A DNA stretch of 8,155 nucleotides from Alphaproteobacteria bacterium (GCA_005884745.1 VAZU01000124.1:1-8155), one strand, 5' to 3'. Shown: positions 1-6,603, counted from the stretch's first letter. The notes: generated from the sequence alone by a model not told the origin. Translations and numbers: made by a program.

Positions 1-150
1 TCAAAGCCCGGGGCCGGCCCGCCTGCTTGCACCAAGTCGACCGGCGGCGGCCGGATCGGCCGCGCACTGGGGTTGCCGCTGGTATTCATCCGTGCCAAAC
101 AGGCATCAGCAAGACGCGTCCGCCAGCATTCCAAAAACGGGAGGAACGAG
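1..150 (+). promoter_or_regulatory. Leader region upstream of dctP1
   Basis: No gene is recognised here. The plus-strand frame of dctP1 is open back to the left edge, but the translation upstream of 151 has no signal-peptide or family character. A purine-rich ribosome-binding site, GGGAGG, lies just before the ATG at 151. An imperfect GC-rich palindrome (GCGGCC, five bases, GGCCGC) sits at 47-63 and could be an operator or the remains of an upstream terminator. I found no convincing -35/-10 pair, so the promoter could be here in a non-consensus form or left of the window. Confidence 0.35.
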
Positions 151-1236
151 ATGAAACGTCGCGACGTACTCAAGGTAGCCGGCGCCGGGTTTGCCGCCGC
201 GGCGATTGCCAAGCCGGCGATCGCCCAGTCCATGCCGGAGCTCAAATGGCGGTGCACGTCGAGCTTTCCGAAGTCGCTCGACACGCTCTACGGCGGCGCC
301 GAAATCTTCGCCAAGGCGGTGGCCGAGGCGACCGAGAACAAGTTCCAGATCCAGGTATTCGCGGCCGGCGAGATCGTTCCGGGGCTGCAGGCGGCCGACG
401 CGGTGACCAACGGCACGGTCGAGATGTGCCACACCGCCTCCTATTACTACGTCGGCAAGGATCCGACCTTCGCGCTGCCCTGCGCCGTGCCGTTCGGGCT
501 CAACGCGCGCATGCAGAATGCCTGGGTGTATTTCGGGGGCGGCATCGATCTGACCAACGAGTTCTACAAGAAATACAACATCTACGCGCTCCCGGCCGGC
601 AACACCGGCTGCCAGATGGGCGGCTGGTTCCGCAAGGAGATCAAGGAGCCGGGCGATTTCAACGGGCTCAAGATGCGCATCGGCGGCTACGCCGGCCGGG
701 TGCTGCAGAAGCTCGGGTGCGTGCCGCAGCAGCTCGCCGGCGGCGACATCTATCCGGCGCTGGAAAAAGGCACCATCGACGCCGCCGAATGGGTCGGCCC
801 GTACGACGACGAGAAGCTCGGCTTCTACAAGGTCGCGCCGTACTATTATTATCCGGGCTGGTGGGAAGGCGGAACCATGATTCACGCCTTCATCAACATC
901 GACAAGTGGAGCTCGCTCAGCCCGACCTACAAGTCGATCGTGCGCACCGCGGCCGACATGACCAACGTCTGGATGCAGGCGAAATACGACGCCGTGAACC
1001 CGGCCGCCTTGCGGCGCCTCGTCGCCGAGAAGACGCAATTGCGGCCGTTCTCGCAGCCGGTCATGGACGCCTGCTTCAAGGCCGCCAACGAGGTCTACGA
1101 TGAAGTCTCGGCCACCAACCCGATGTTCAAGAAGATTTGGGAATCGATCCGCGATTTCCGCAACGAGGAATACCTGTGGTGGTCGGTGGCCGAGTACAAC
1201 AACGACAATTACATGATCCGCCACACCCGCAGCTGA
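151..1236 (+). CDS. dctP: TRAP transporter periplasmic substrate-binding protein (TakP/FcbT1-type), paralogue 1
   Basis: A 361-aa periplasmic binding protein of a TRAP transporter. It should capture an organic anion and deliver it to a DctQM membrane pair driven by an ion gradient. The start at 151 is chosen because it follows a GGGAGG site and opens directly with a Tat signal (KRRDVLK, residues 2-8), an Ala-rich stretch and an AIA cleavage site near residue 25. Family hallmarks are SSFPKSLDTLYGG (37-49), AAGEIVPGLQ (71-80), LKMRIGG with the carboxylate-type arginine at 176, GGDIYPALEKGTIDAAEWVGPYDDEKLGF (197-225) and YYYYPGWWEGG (231-241). These place it with the 2-oxo-acid, lactate and chloroaromatic binding subgroup; the exact ligand is inferred, not shown. 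It is about 70% identical to the protein encoded at 1319-2410 and converges on that gene. No DctQ or DctM lies beside it on the same strand, so it is an orphan binding protein within this window. The reading frame is intact and of normal length. Confidence 0.93.
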   Translation: MKRRDVLKVAGAGFAAAAIAKPAIAQSMPELKWRCTSSFPKSLDTLYGGAEIFAKAVAEATENKFQIQVFAAGEIVPGLQAADAVTNGTVEMCHTASYYYVGKDPTFALPCAVPFGLNARMQNAWVYFGGGIDLTNEFYKKYNIYALPAGNTGCQMGGWFRKEIKEPGDFNGLKMRIGGYAGRVLQKLGCVPQQLAGGDIYPALEKGTIDAAEWVGPYDDEKLGFYKVAPYYYYPGWWEGGTMIHAFINIDKWSSLSPTYKSIVRTAADMTNVWMQAKYDAVNPAALRRLVAEKTQLRPFSQPVMDACFKAANEVYDEVSATNPMFKKIWESIRDFRNEEYLWWSVAEYNNDNYMIRHTRS

Positions 1237-1263
1237 TCGGCCGGATCGCGCGGCTGTTCGAGA

Positions 1264-1295
1264 ACAACCCCGGGGCCGCAAGGTCCCGGGGTTGT
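1264..1295. terminator. Probable bidirectional terminator hairpin between convergent dctP genes
   Basis: The arms at 1264-1277 and 1282-1295 pair over 14 positions: eleven perfect outer pairs (ACAACCCCGGG with its complement), one G-T wobble, then two more G-C pairs. They close a GCAA tetraloop of the stable GNRA type. The hairpin lies 27 bases after the dctP1 stop and 23 bases after the dctP2 stop, where a shared terminator is expected. There is no strong U-run on either strand, only GTTGTCGTTG on the plus side, so termination may be weak or factor-assisted. Confidence 0.65.
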
Positions 1296-1318
1296 CGTTG
1301 GCGCGTGCGCAACGGCGA

Positions 1319-2410
1319 CTATACCCGGGTGCGGGTGCGGATCAGGTAGGTGTCGTAACCGTATTCCGCGATCTGCCACCACAGATATTGGTCGTTGCGG
1401 AAGGCGAGCGTCGATTCCCATACCTTCTTGAAGAGCGGGTTCTCGGCCGAGACTTCGCGATAGAGCTCCAACGCAGCGCCGAGGGCGGCTTCCATCACGG
1501 CCGGCGGGAAGGGTCTCAGCTGCGCACCCTGGGAGACCAGGCGCTTCAACGCCTCCGGATTGCCGGCATCGTATTTGGCGAGCTCCCATTCGTGCTGCAG
1601 AGCCGAGGCGGTGCGGATGATCGATCTGTACGCCGGGGGCAGCTCGTTCCATTTGTCCAGGTTGATCATGTTGGCGTTTTGGGCGCCGCCCTCCCACCAG
1701 CCGGGGTAATAGTAATATTTGGCGATCTTGACGAACCCGAGCTTCTCGTCGTCGTAGGGACCGACCCATTCGGCGGCGTCGACGGTGCCCTTCTCCAGTG
1801 CCGGATAGATGTCGCCGCCCGCGAGCTGCTGCGGGACCACGCCGAGCTTGGCCATGACGCGGCCGGCGATCACGCCGCCGATGCGCATCTTTAGGCCCCT
1901 GAGATCGTCGACGGTGTTGATCTCCTTGCGGAAGAAGCCGCCCATCTGCGCCCCGGTGTTGCCGGACGGCATGCCGTACACGTTGAATTTCTTGTAGAGC
2001 TCGTTCATCAGCTCCAGGCCGCCGCCGAATCGCTGCCAGGCGAGCTGCATGCGGGTATTGAGCCCGAACGGAATGGCGGTACCGAACGTGAAGGTCGGGT
2101 CCTTTCCCGCGTAGTAATACGGGGCGGTATTGCACATCTCGACGGTACCGTTCGAGGCGGCGTCGAGCGCCTGCAGGCCGGGCACGATTTCGCCCGCTGC
2201 GAAACATTGGATCTGGAACTTGTTGTCGGTCGCCTCGGCGATGGCCTTGACGAAGATCTCGGAGCCGCCGTAGAGCGTATCGAGCGACTTGGGAAAGCTC
2301 GACGTCAGCCGCCATTTGATCTCGGGCATGGATTGGGCGATTGCGGGCGCGGCGATGGCGGTCGAGGCCAGGCCGGCGCCGCCGGCCTTCAGGAAATCAC
2401 GGCGTTTCAT
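1319..2410 (-). CDS. dctP: TRAP transporter periplasmic substrate-binding protein (TakP/FcbT1-type), paralogue 2
   Basis: A 363-aa TRAP binding protein, the likely cognate partner of the DctQM pair upstream on the same strand. The start at 2410 follows GGAGGGAG (2415-2422) and opens with a textbook Tat motif (KRRDFLK), a hydrophobic stretch and APAIA before the cleavage point near residue 25. The family signatures are the same as in its paralogue: SSFPKSLDTLYGG (37-49), LKMRIGG (173-179, Arg176), AAEWVGPYDDEKLGF (212-226) and YYYYPGWWEGG (232-242). It has one extra residue, Ile181, in GGVIAGR. In the TakP-like subgroup the arginine and the AAEW region hold the ligand carboxylate and a cation; that is family knowledge, not visible here. 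The 111-base gap from dctM has no clear terminator. It does carry a 7-base inverted repeat (2426-2432 with 2476-2482) just upstream of the ribosome-binding site. I read the gene as the last of a dctQ-dctM-dctP operon. The substrate is unknown, plausibly a 2-oxo acid, lactate or aromatic acid. Confidence 0.93.
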   Translation of the reverse strand: MKRRDFLKAGGAGLASTAIAAPAIAQSMPEIKWRLTSSFPKSLDTLYGGSEIFVKAIAEATDNKFQIQCFAAGEIVPGLQALDAASNGTVEMCNTAPYYYAGKDPTFTFGTAIPFGLNTRMQLAWQRFGGGLELMNELYKKFNVYGMPSGNTGAQMGGFFRKEINTVDDLRGLKMRIGGVIAGRVMAKLGVVPQQLAGGDIYPALEKGTVDAAEWVGPYDDEKLGFVKIAKYYYYPGWWEGGAQNANMINLDKWNELPPAYRSIIRTASALQHEWELAKYDAGNPEALKRLVSQGAQLRPFPPAVMEAALGAALELYREVSAENPLFKKVWESTLAFRNDQYLWWQIAEYGYDTYLIRTRTRV

Positions 2411-2414
2411 TCGT

Positions 2415-2422
2415 CTCCCTCC
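2415..2422 (-). promoter_or_regulatory. Ribosome-binding site of dctP2
   Basis: GGAGGGAG on the minus strand, four bases before the ATG at 2410. It supports this start over an in-frame upstream ATG at 2458 that would put 16 non-signal residues before the Tat motif. Confidence 0.7.
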
Positions 2423-2521
2423 AGTTTGTTGGATCGCTGCGTTAGAGGCGGCCAGCATGGACCTTTCTCATGGCCCCAACAAGGGTGTCGGGTCCGTCGA
2501 GAAACGCCGCTGCGCCGAGCC

Positions 2522-4183
2522 TCACTTGTTCGACGGCGGACCGAAATCCGGCGGCGGCGGAATGTCTGGCGCCTGGATGTCGATGCGCACCTTGGAGGGA
2601 TCGACCAGCGAGCCCAGGCCCTTGTAGTGCATCACCAGGGCCGGGAAGGCGATGACGAGCCCGACCATGATCACCTGGATGACGACAAAGGGGACGGCGC
2701 CCCAATAGATCTGCCCGGTGGTGACCGGCTCGGTGCGTTTGCCGGAAACGCGGTCGATGAAGGTCTCCCGGGGAGCGACCGAGCGCAGGTAGAACAGCGC
2801 GAAACCGAACGGCGGGTGCATGAACGAGGTCTGCATGTTGACCCCGAGGATCACCCCGAACCAGATCAGGTCGATGCCGAGGTGCTCGGCCGCCGGACCG
2901 AGCAGCGGAATGACGATGAAGGCGATCTCGAAGAAGTCCAGGAAGAACGCGAGCACGAACACGAAGAGATTGACGAAAACCAGGAAGCCTACGGGGCCGC
3001 CCGGCAGGCTGACCAGAAAGCTCTCGACCCAGCGATGGCCGTCGACCCCGTAGAAGGTCAGCGAGAATACCCTTGCGCCGACCAGGATGAAGACCACGAA
3101 GGCGGAGAGCTTGGCGGTGGATTCCGCGGCTTGGCGCACCAAATCCCAGCTCAGCCGACGCTTGAGCGCGCCGAGCGCGAGCGCCCCCGTGGCGCCCATG
3201 GCGCCGCCTTCGGTCGGGGTCGCAACGCCGATGAAGATCGTGCCGAGCACCAGAAAGATCAGGAACAGCGGCGGCACCATCACGAACGTCACTTGCTGTC
3301 CCAGCCGGGACAGAAAGCGGAAGCCGAAGAGCTTGTCGCACAGCCAGTTCACGATCGAGACCGCGAACGCGAAGACGATGCCGATGAACATCGTCAGCAC
3401 CACGTAGTCGGCGCCATGGGTGTCGGAGCCGCGCATCGCCAGAATGGCGACCGCGGTGCTGGCGGCGGTGAGGACGGCGAGGGACATGAGCCCGCGCGCG
3501 CCATTGTCCTCGCGGAATCCGACCGCGTCGGCCGGCAGCCCGGGCACGTAGTTCGGGAAGAAAATGGTGGTGATGAACACGGACACCGCGTACAGGCCCG
3601 CCAGCGCCAGGCCGGGCAGGAAGGCGCCTTCGTACATGTCGCCGACCGAGCGCCCGAGCTGGTCGGCCATGACGATCAGCACCAGGGAGGGCGGGATGAT
3701 CTGCGCCAGGGTGCCGGAGGCGGCGATGACGCCCGAAGCCACTCGCCGGTCGTAGCCGTAGCGCAGCATGATCGGCAGCGAGATCAGCCCCATCGAGATC
3801 ACCGATGCGGCGACCACGCCGGTCGTCGCCGCCAGCAGCGCGCCGACGAAGATCACCGCATAGGCAAGCCCGCCGCGGACGGTGCCGAACAATTGGCCGA
3901 TGGTGTCGAGCAGGTCCTCGGCCATGCCGGATCGCTCGAGCACCAGTCCCATGAAGGTGAAGAACGGGATCGCGAGCAGCGTATCGTTGCTCATCACGCC
4001 ATAGACGCGCTCGGGCAGCGCCTGCAGGAAGTCGGGAGTGAACAGGTTGAGCCAGATCCCGACCAGCCCGAAGATCAGGCCGTTGGCGGCGAGCGAGAAG
4101 GCGACCGGGTAGCCGAGCAGCAGGAAGAACACGAGCGCCGCGAACATGATCGGCGCCATGTTTTGGATGAACAGCGCCGTCAT
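2522..4183 (-). CDS. dctM: TRAP transporter large permease subunit DctM (long, FcbT3-type)
   Basis: A 553-aa polytopic inner-membrane protein, the ion-coupled translocation subunit of the TRAP system. DctM signatures include SNDTLLAIPFFTFMGL (65-80), SGVIAASGTLAQIIPPSLVLI (150-170), GVATPTEGGAMGATGAL (319-335), LDFFEIAFIVIPLLGP (415-430) and the closing block around MQTSFMHPPFGFALFYLRSVAP (450-471). Hydrophobic segments fill almost the whole chain. Canonical DctM is about 430 aa; this one has extra membrane sequence in the centre (about 230-290, with two hydrophobic stretches) and a non-membrane tail (about 520-553) rich in proline. Long forms of this kind are known in the mannitol/chloroaromatic-type TRAP group. 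The ATG at 4183 follows GAGGA (4191-4195) at seven bases. The gene begins 31 bases after dctQ on the same strand, so the two are probably co-transcribed. The frame is intact. Confidence 0.94.
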   Translation of the reverse strand: MTALFIQNMAPIMFAALVFFLLLGYPVAFSLAANGLIFGLVGIWLNLFTPDFLQALPERVYGVMSNDTLLAIPFFTFMGLVLERSGMAEDLLDTIGQLFGTVRGGLAYAVIFVGALLAATTGVVAASVISMGLISLPIMLRYGYDRRVASGVIAASGTLAQIIPPSLVLIVMADQLGRSVGDMYEGAFLPGLALAGLYAVSVFITTIFFPNYVPGLPADAVGFREDNGARGLMSLAVLTAASTAVAILAMRGSDTHGADYVVLTMFIGIVFAFAVSIVNWLCDKLFGFRFLSRLGQQVTFVMVPPLFLIFLVLGTIFIGVATPTEGGAMGATGALALGALKRRLSWDLVRQAAESTAKLSAFVVFILVGARVFSLTFYGVDGHRWVESFLVSLPGGPVGFLVFVNLFVFVLAFFLDFFEIAFIVIPLLGPAAEHLGIDLIWFGVILGVNMQTSFMHPPFGFALFYLRSVAPRETFIDRVSGKRTEPVTTGQIYWGAVPFVVIQVIMVGLVIAFPALVMHYKGLGSLVDPSKVRIDIQAPDIPPPPDFGPPSNK

Positions 4184-4214
4184 GGTGTCGTCCTCGGATC
4201 CGACGGCCCGCGCA

Positions 4215-4829
4215 TCAATGCGTCTCGGCCGTGATGTCTTCGATCAGGCGCTTGGCCTCCTCGACGACGACTTCATGCGCGGTGACCGTCGCGGTGTCGG
4301 GGATGAGACCGCGCATGATGGCGACCCGCTTGACCAGCTCCGAGATCCCTTGGAGGAACAGCAACGAGAAGCCCAGGAGCACCAGCGATTTTGCCGGCCA
4401 TTGCGGCAGCCCGCCGGCGTTCATCGATTGCTCGTTGATCTCGTAGGAGCGCAGGAAGAACGGCAGGCCGGTGACGATCATGAGCAGGGTCAACGGCAGC
4501 AGGAACAGCGCGTGGCCGACGACGTCGATGATGTTGCGCACCCGCTTGGGAAGCGCGTTGTTCACGATGTCGATGCGGATGTGCTCGTTCACCAGCAGCG
4601 TCCACGGCGAGCACAGCAGGAACACCATGCTGAACAGCACCCATTGCAGCTCGAGCCAGGCGTTCGAGGAAGTGTCGAATACCTTGCGGACGGTGGCATT
4701 GGTCGCCGAGATCAGCACCATGGCCAGGAGGAGCCAGCTCACCCACTTGCCCAGGCGCTGATTGAATGCATCGATGCCGCGGCTCACCGCAAGGAGAGCC
4801 TGGAGAATTTCGTCGAAGGTGCCGCCCAC
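4215..4829 (-). CDS. dctQ: TRAP transporter small permease subunit DctQ (GTG start)
   Basis: A 204-aa small membrane subunit of the TRAP transporter, which pairs with DctM and docks the loaded binding protein. Four hydrophobic segments are visible, at about 29-45, 60-80, 101-122 and 148-166, the normal DctQ layout. Typical features are WLELQW (58-63), the NEHIRID block (81-87) and GGLPQWPAKS (139-148). No ATG precedes the first membrane segment in frame before unrelated sequence, so the start is set at GTG 4829, six bases after GAGGGG. The frame stays open far upstream, but that part is antisense to the neighbouring transporter and not family-like. The C-terminal tail (about 172-204) is charged and probably cytoplasmic. 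It is the first gene of the likely dctQ-dctM-dctP operon and divergent from the gene at 5151. Confidence 0.88.
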   Translation of the reverse strand: MGGTFDEILQALLAVSRGIDAFNQRLGKWVSWLLLAMVLISATNATVRKVFDTSSNAWLELQWVLFSMVFLLCSPWTLLVNEHIRIDIVNNALPKRVRNIIDVVGHALFLLPLTLLMIVTGLPFFLRSYEINEQSMNAGGLPQWPAKSLVLLGFSLLFLQGISELVKRVAIMRGLIPDTATVTAHEVVVEEAKRLIEDITAETH

Positions 4830-4835
4830 CCGTTT

Positions 4836-4841
4836 CCCCTC
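4836..4841 (-). promoter_or_regulatory. Ribosome-binding site deciding the GTG start of dctQ
   Basis: GAGGGG on the minus strand with six bases to the GTG at 4829. It is the only good Shine-Dalgarno match near the beginning of the DctQ-like sequence, and it fixes the start despite the non-ATG codon and the long open frame upstream. Confidence 0.6.
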
Positions 4842-4917
4842 GCCGGCCGCAGGCTCGGCCGGGCATTCCTTGGTCGCCCCGACCGCGCGACCCCTCTCGC
4901 GCGGCTGCGAACGAAAG

Positions 4918-4946
4918 CTTAATCCGAACTGCGCGTCCTCCGTCAA
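4918..4946 (-). promoter_or_regulatory. Candidate sigma-70-type promoter for dctQ-dctM-dctP
   Basis: On the minus strand, TTGACG (4941-4946, five of six consensus bases) is followed after 17 bases by ATTAAG (4918-4923, three of six). Transcription would begin around 4911, giving a leader of roughly 80 bases before the GTG at 4829. The spacing is ideal but the -10 is weak, so this is a suggestion only. Confidence 0.3.
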
Positions 4947-4953
4947 TCGAAAG

Positions 4954-5050
4954 TTTCGGGTCGAACCGGGGGGCGCTGCCGGGCTTTCGGGTCTTCGGCG
5001 CTGCGTCGTTGGGGACGAATGAACGCGCGGACCGGTTTCGCCGGCGCTGC
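4954..5050. repeat. Iterated short words (possible regulator sites)
   Basis: GGCGCTGC occurs three times in the same orientation, at 4972-4979, 4997-5004 and 5043-5050. TTTCGGGTC occurs twice, at 4954-4962 and 4985-4993, each upstream of a GGCGCTGC copy; a shorter TTTCGCC (5036-5042) precedes the third. The spacing is not constant. The cluster lies directly upstream of the candidate dctQ promoter, where an activator might bind. In DNA this rich in G and C part of the pattern could be chance. Confidence 0.35.
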
Positions 5051-5150
5051 GACCGAGGGACTTTCCCTGCGGATCCCTTGCATTTCGGCCTGCCGAGAAT
5101 CTCCCGGAGCCGCTACATTGGGGCGGCGGCGACGGAACAGGGGCTAGGGA

Positions 5151-6479
5151 ATGACCGATCCCATGGTGTCGAACGTCTATTTCGGTCTGAGCCCGCTCTG
5201 GGTCGCAACCGCGCTGTTGCTCCTCACCTACGCGGTAATCATTTCCGAGCAGATCAACCGCTCGGTCGTGACCCTCGTCGGCGCCGCGATCATGGTCGTG
5301 CTCGGCGTGATCAACCAGGACGAGGCGATCCGCGGCATCGATTGGAACACGATCGGGCTGCTCGCCGGCATGATGATCCTGGTGTCGATCTCGCGCCGCT
5401 CGGGCATGTTCCAATACATGGCCATCTGGTCGGCCAAGGCGGCGAAAGCGCATCCGGCCGGCATCCTGTTCCTGCTGCAGGTGACGACGGCGGTGCTTTC
5501 CGCCTTCCTGGACAACGTGACCACGGTCCTGCTGATCGTTCCGGTGACGCTCGCCATCACCAAGGAGCTCGAGGTCCCGCCCTATCCGTTCCTCGTCGGC
5601 GAGGTCATCGCCTCCAACATCGGCGGCACCGCAACGCTGATCGGCGATCCCCCCAACATCATGATCGGCTCGCAAGCCGGGCTCGCGTTCGACGATTTCG
5701 TCGTTCACCTTACGCCGGTGATCGTCGTGGTCCTGATCGCGCAGACGGTCATGACTCACCTGCTGTGGGGACGCGAAATGCGAGCGACGCCCGCCGCCGA
5801 GGCTCGCGTCCTGGCGATGGTTCCGGAGGAGGCGATCACCGACTGGCTGCTGCTCAAGCAGGCGCTTGCGGTTCTCGCCGTGGTCCTGGTCGCCTTCGTG
5901 TTCGCCCGGCCGCTGCGGCTCGAGCCCGCGACCATCGCCATGCTGGGCGCGGCGGTGCTGATGCTGCTCGACAATTGGGCGCATCACACCGAGAAAGCCT
6001 CGCACAACATCCATCAGACTTTCGGCGACGTCGAATGGATCACCATTTTCTTCTTCATCGGCCTGTTCATCATCGTGCACGGGGTCGACGTCAGCGGGCT
6101 GCTGGCGCTGCTTGCCGGGAAACTCGTCGCCGCGACCGGCGGCGACCTCGCCACCACCGGCTACGTCATTCTCTGGGGCTCGGCGTTGCTGTCGGCGATC
6201 ATCGACAACATTCCGTTCGTCGCCACCATGATCCCGCTGATGGCGGCGAGCTATGGCGGCGCCGACAAGATCGAGCCGCTGTGGTGGTCGCTCTCGCTCG
6301 GCGCCTGTCTCGGCGGCAACGGCACGCTGATCGGCGCGTCCGCGAATCTGACGGTAGCCGGGATCGCCGAGCGCAACGGCATCCCGTTCCGGTTCCTCAC
6401 GTACACGATGTATGCCTTTCCGATGATGTTGGTCAGCATCGTCATCAGCCACGTGTATCTGTGGTGGCGATATTTCTGA
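5151..6479 (+). CDS. ArsB/NhaD/SLC13-type ion transporter (P-protein-like permease)
   Basis: A 442-aa inner-membrane secondary transporter of the ion-transporter superfamily that includes ArsB, NhaD, CitMHS and the animal P protein. The chain is two related halves. Half one has FLDNVTTVLLIVP (119-131) followed by SNIGGTATLIGDPPNIMIGS (155-174). Half two has AIIDNIPFVATMIPL (349-363) followed by LGGNGTLIGASANL (387-400). The paired Asp-Asn motifs (120-122, 351-353) and the paired re-entrant-loop motifs are the family's inverted-repeat signature, with the ion and substrate site between them. A charged loop at about 206-232 links the halves. The length is normal and the frame intact. Substrate cannot be read from sequence: Na+/H+ exchange, arsenite export and dicarboxylate uptake all occur in the superfamily; the block after DPPN resembles the P-protein-like members best. 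Start is ATG 5151; ATG 5163 is an alternative. The gene is divergent from dctQ, and no ars genes are adjacent. Confidence 0.9.
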   Translation: MTDPMVSNVYFGLSPLWVATALLLLTYAVIISEQINRSVVTLVGAAIMVVLGVINQDEAIRGIDWNTIGLLAGMMILVSISRRSGMFQYMAIWSAKAAKAHPAGILFLLQVTTAVLSAFLDNVTTVLLIVPVTLAITKELEVPPYPFLVGEVIASNIGGTATLIGDPPNIMIGSQAGLAFDDFVVHLTPVIVVVLIAQTVMTHLLWGREMRATPAAEARVLAMVPEEAITDWLLLKQALAVLAVVLVAFVFARPLRLEPATIAMLGAAVLMLLDNWAHHTEKASHNIHQTFGDVEWITIFFFIGLFIIVHGVDVSGLLALLAGKLVAATGGDLATTGYVILWGSALLSAIIDNIPFVATMIPLMAASYGGADKIEPLWWSLSLGACLGGNGTLIGASANLTVAGIAERNGIPFRFLTYTMYAFPMMLVSIVISHVYLWWRYF

Positions 6480-6483
6480 TGCT

Positions 6484-6530
6484 TCGAGCGCCGCCTTCGG
6501 GGCCGGCCTTCCGGGACGGATGGCGCTCGA
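6484..6530 (+). terminator. Possible terminator stem-loop after the ion transporter
   Basis: Nine-base perfect arms, TCGAGCGCC (6484-6492) and GGCGCTCGA (6522-6530), begin five bases after the stop codon. The 29-base loop is itself GC-rich and could fold further. There is no U-run, so this could equally be a 3'-end stabilising structure or chance. Confidence 0.3.
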
Positions 6531-6592
6531 CAGGCGCTACCCCAGCCTTCATGATGCCGGGTCGCCATGCCGGACCAGGCTCGCGCCTTCGC

Positions 6593-6600
6593 GGGGTGAT
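6593..6600 (+). promoter_or_regulatory. Ribosome-binding site of the broken binding-protein gene
   Basis: GGGGTGAT lies just before the ATG at 6604 and closely matches the 16S anti-Shine-Dalgarno complement. The context GGTGATCG-x-ATG-x-GGCG is nearly the same as at the next gene's start (7543), which suggests shared ancestry of the two start regions. Confidence 0.6.
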
Positions 6601-6603
6601 CGC

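Larger units (their letters stand above)
4830..5150. promoter_or_regulatory. Divergent intergenic regulatory region between dctQ and the ion transporter
   Basis: These 321 bases contain no plausible gene. They must hold the start signals for dctQ (minus) and for the transporter at 5151 (plus). A candidate minus-strand promoter lies at 4918-4946, and a cluster of short repeated words lies at 4954-5050. For the plus strand, TACATT at 5114-5119 is a possible -10 element, but the matching -35 (near 5090) is poor. A purine-rich AGGGGC at 5139-5144 is the best ribosome-binding site for the start at 5151. I see no sigma-54-type element and no riboswitch. Confidence 0.5.

Noticed and set aside
73..150. 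An upstream TTG start extending dctP1 by 26 residues.
   Set aside because: It would bury the Tat signal, and the good ribosome-binding site and ATG are at 151.
1209..2315. A second minus-strand frame of 368 codons over dctP2, and similar alternative frames over dctP1 (27-1103 plus, 106-1281 minus).
   Set aside because: They are Arg-rich frame shadows of the two binding-protein genes and have no family features.
2411..2521. An independent promoter or terminator between dctM and dctP2.
   Set aside because: TTGTTG and CATGCT 17 bases apart on the minus strand are too weak to call a promoter, and the 7-base inverted repeat with a 43-base loop is too weak to call a terminator.
2207..4234. A 675-codon open frame on the plus strand across dctM and the start of dctP2.
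   Set aside because: It is antisense to two clearly recognisable genes. Its translation is a low-complexity run of Asp, Glu, Arg, His and Gln, typical of an antisense shadow of membrane-protein codons in GC-rich DNA.
4830..6452. A long minus-strand open frame joined to the front of dctQ and antisense to the ion transporter.
   Set aside because: The sequence upstream of 4829 is charged, repetitive and unlike DctQ, while the opposite strand encodes a well-formed transporter.
4766..6600. The upstream part of a 926-codon plus-strand frame ending at 7546.
   Set aside because: Only the part after about 6749 matches a protein family. The earlier part is an out-of-frame reading of the ion transporter and non-coding sequence.
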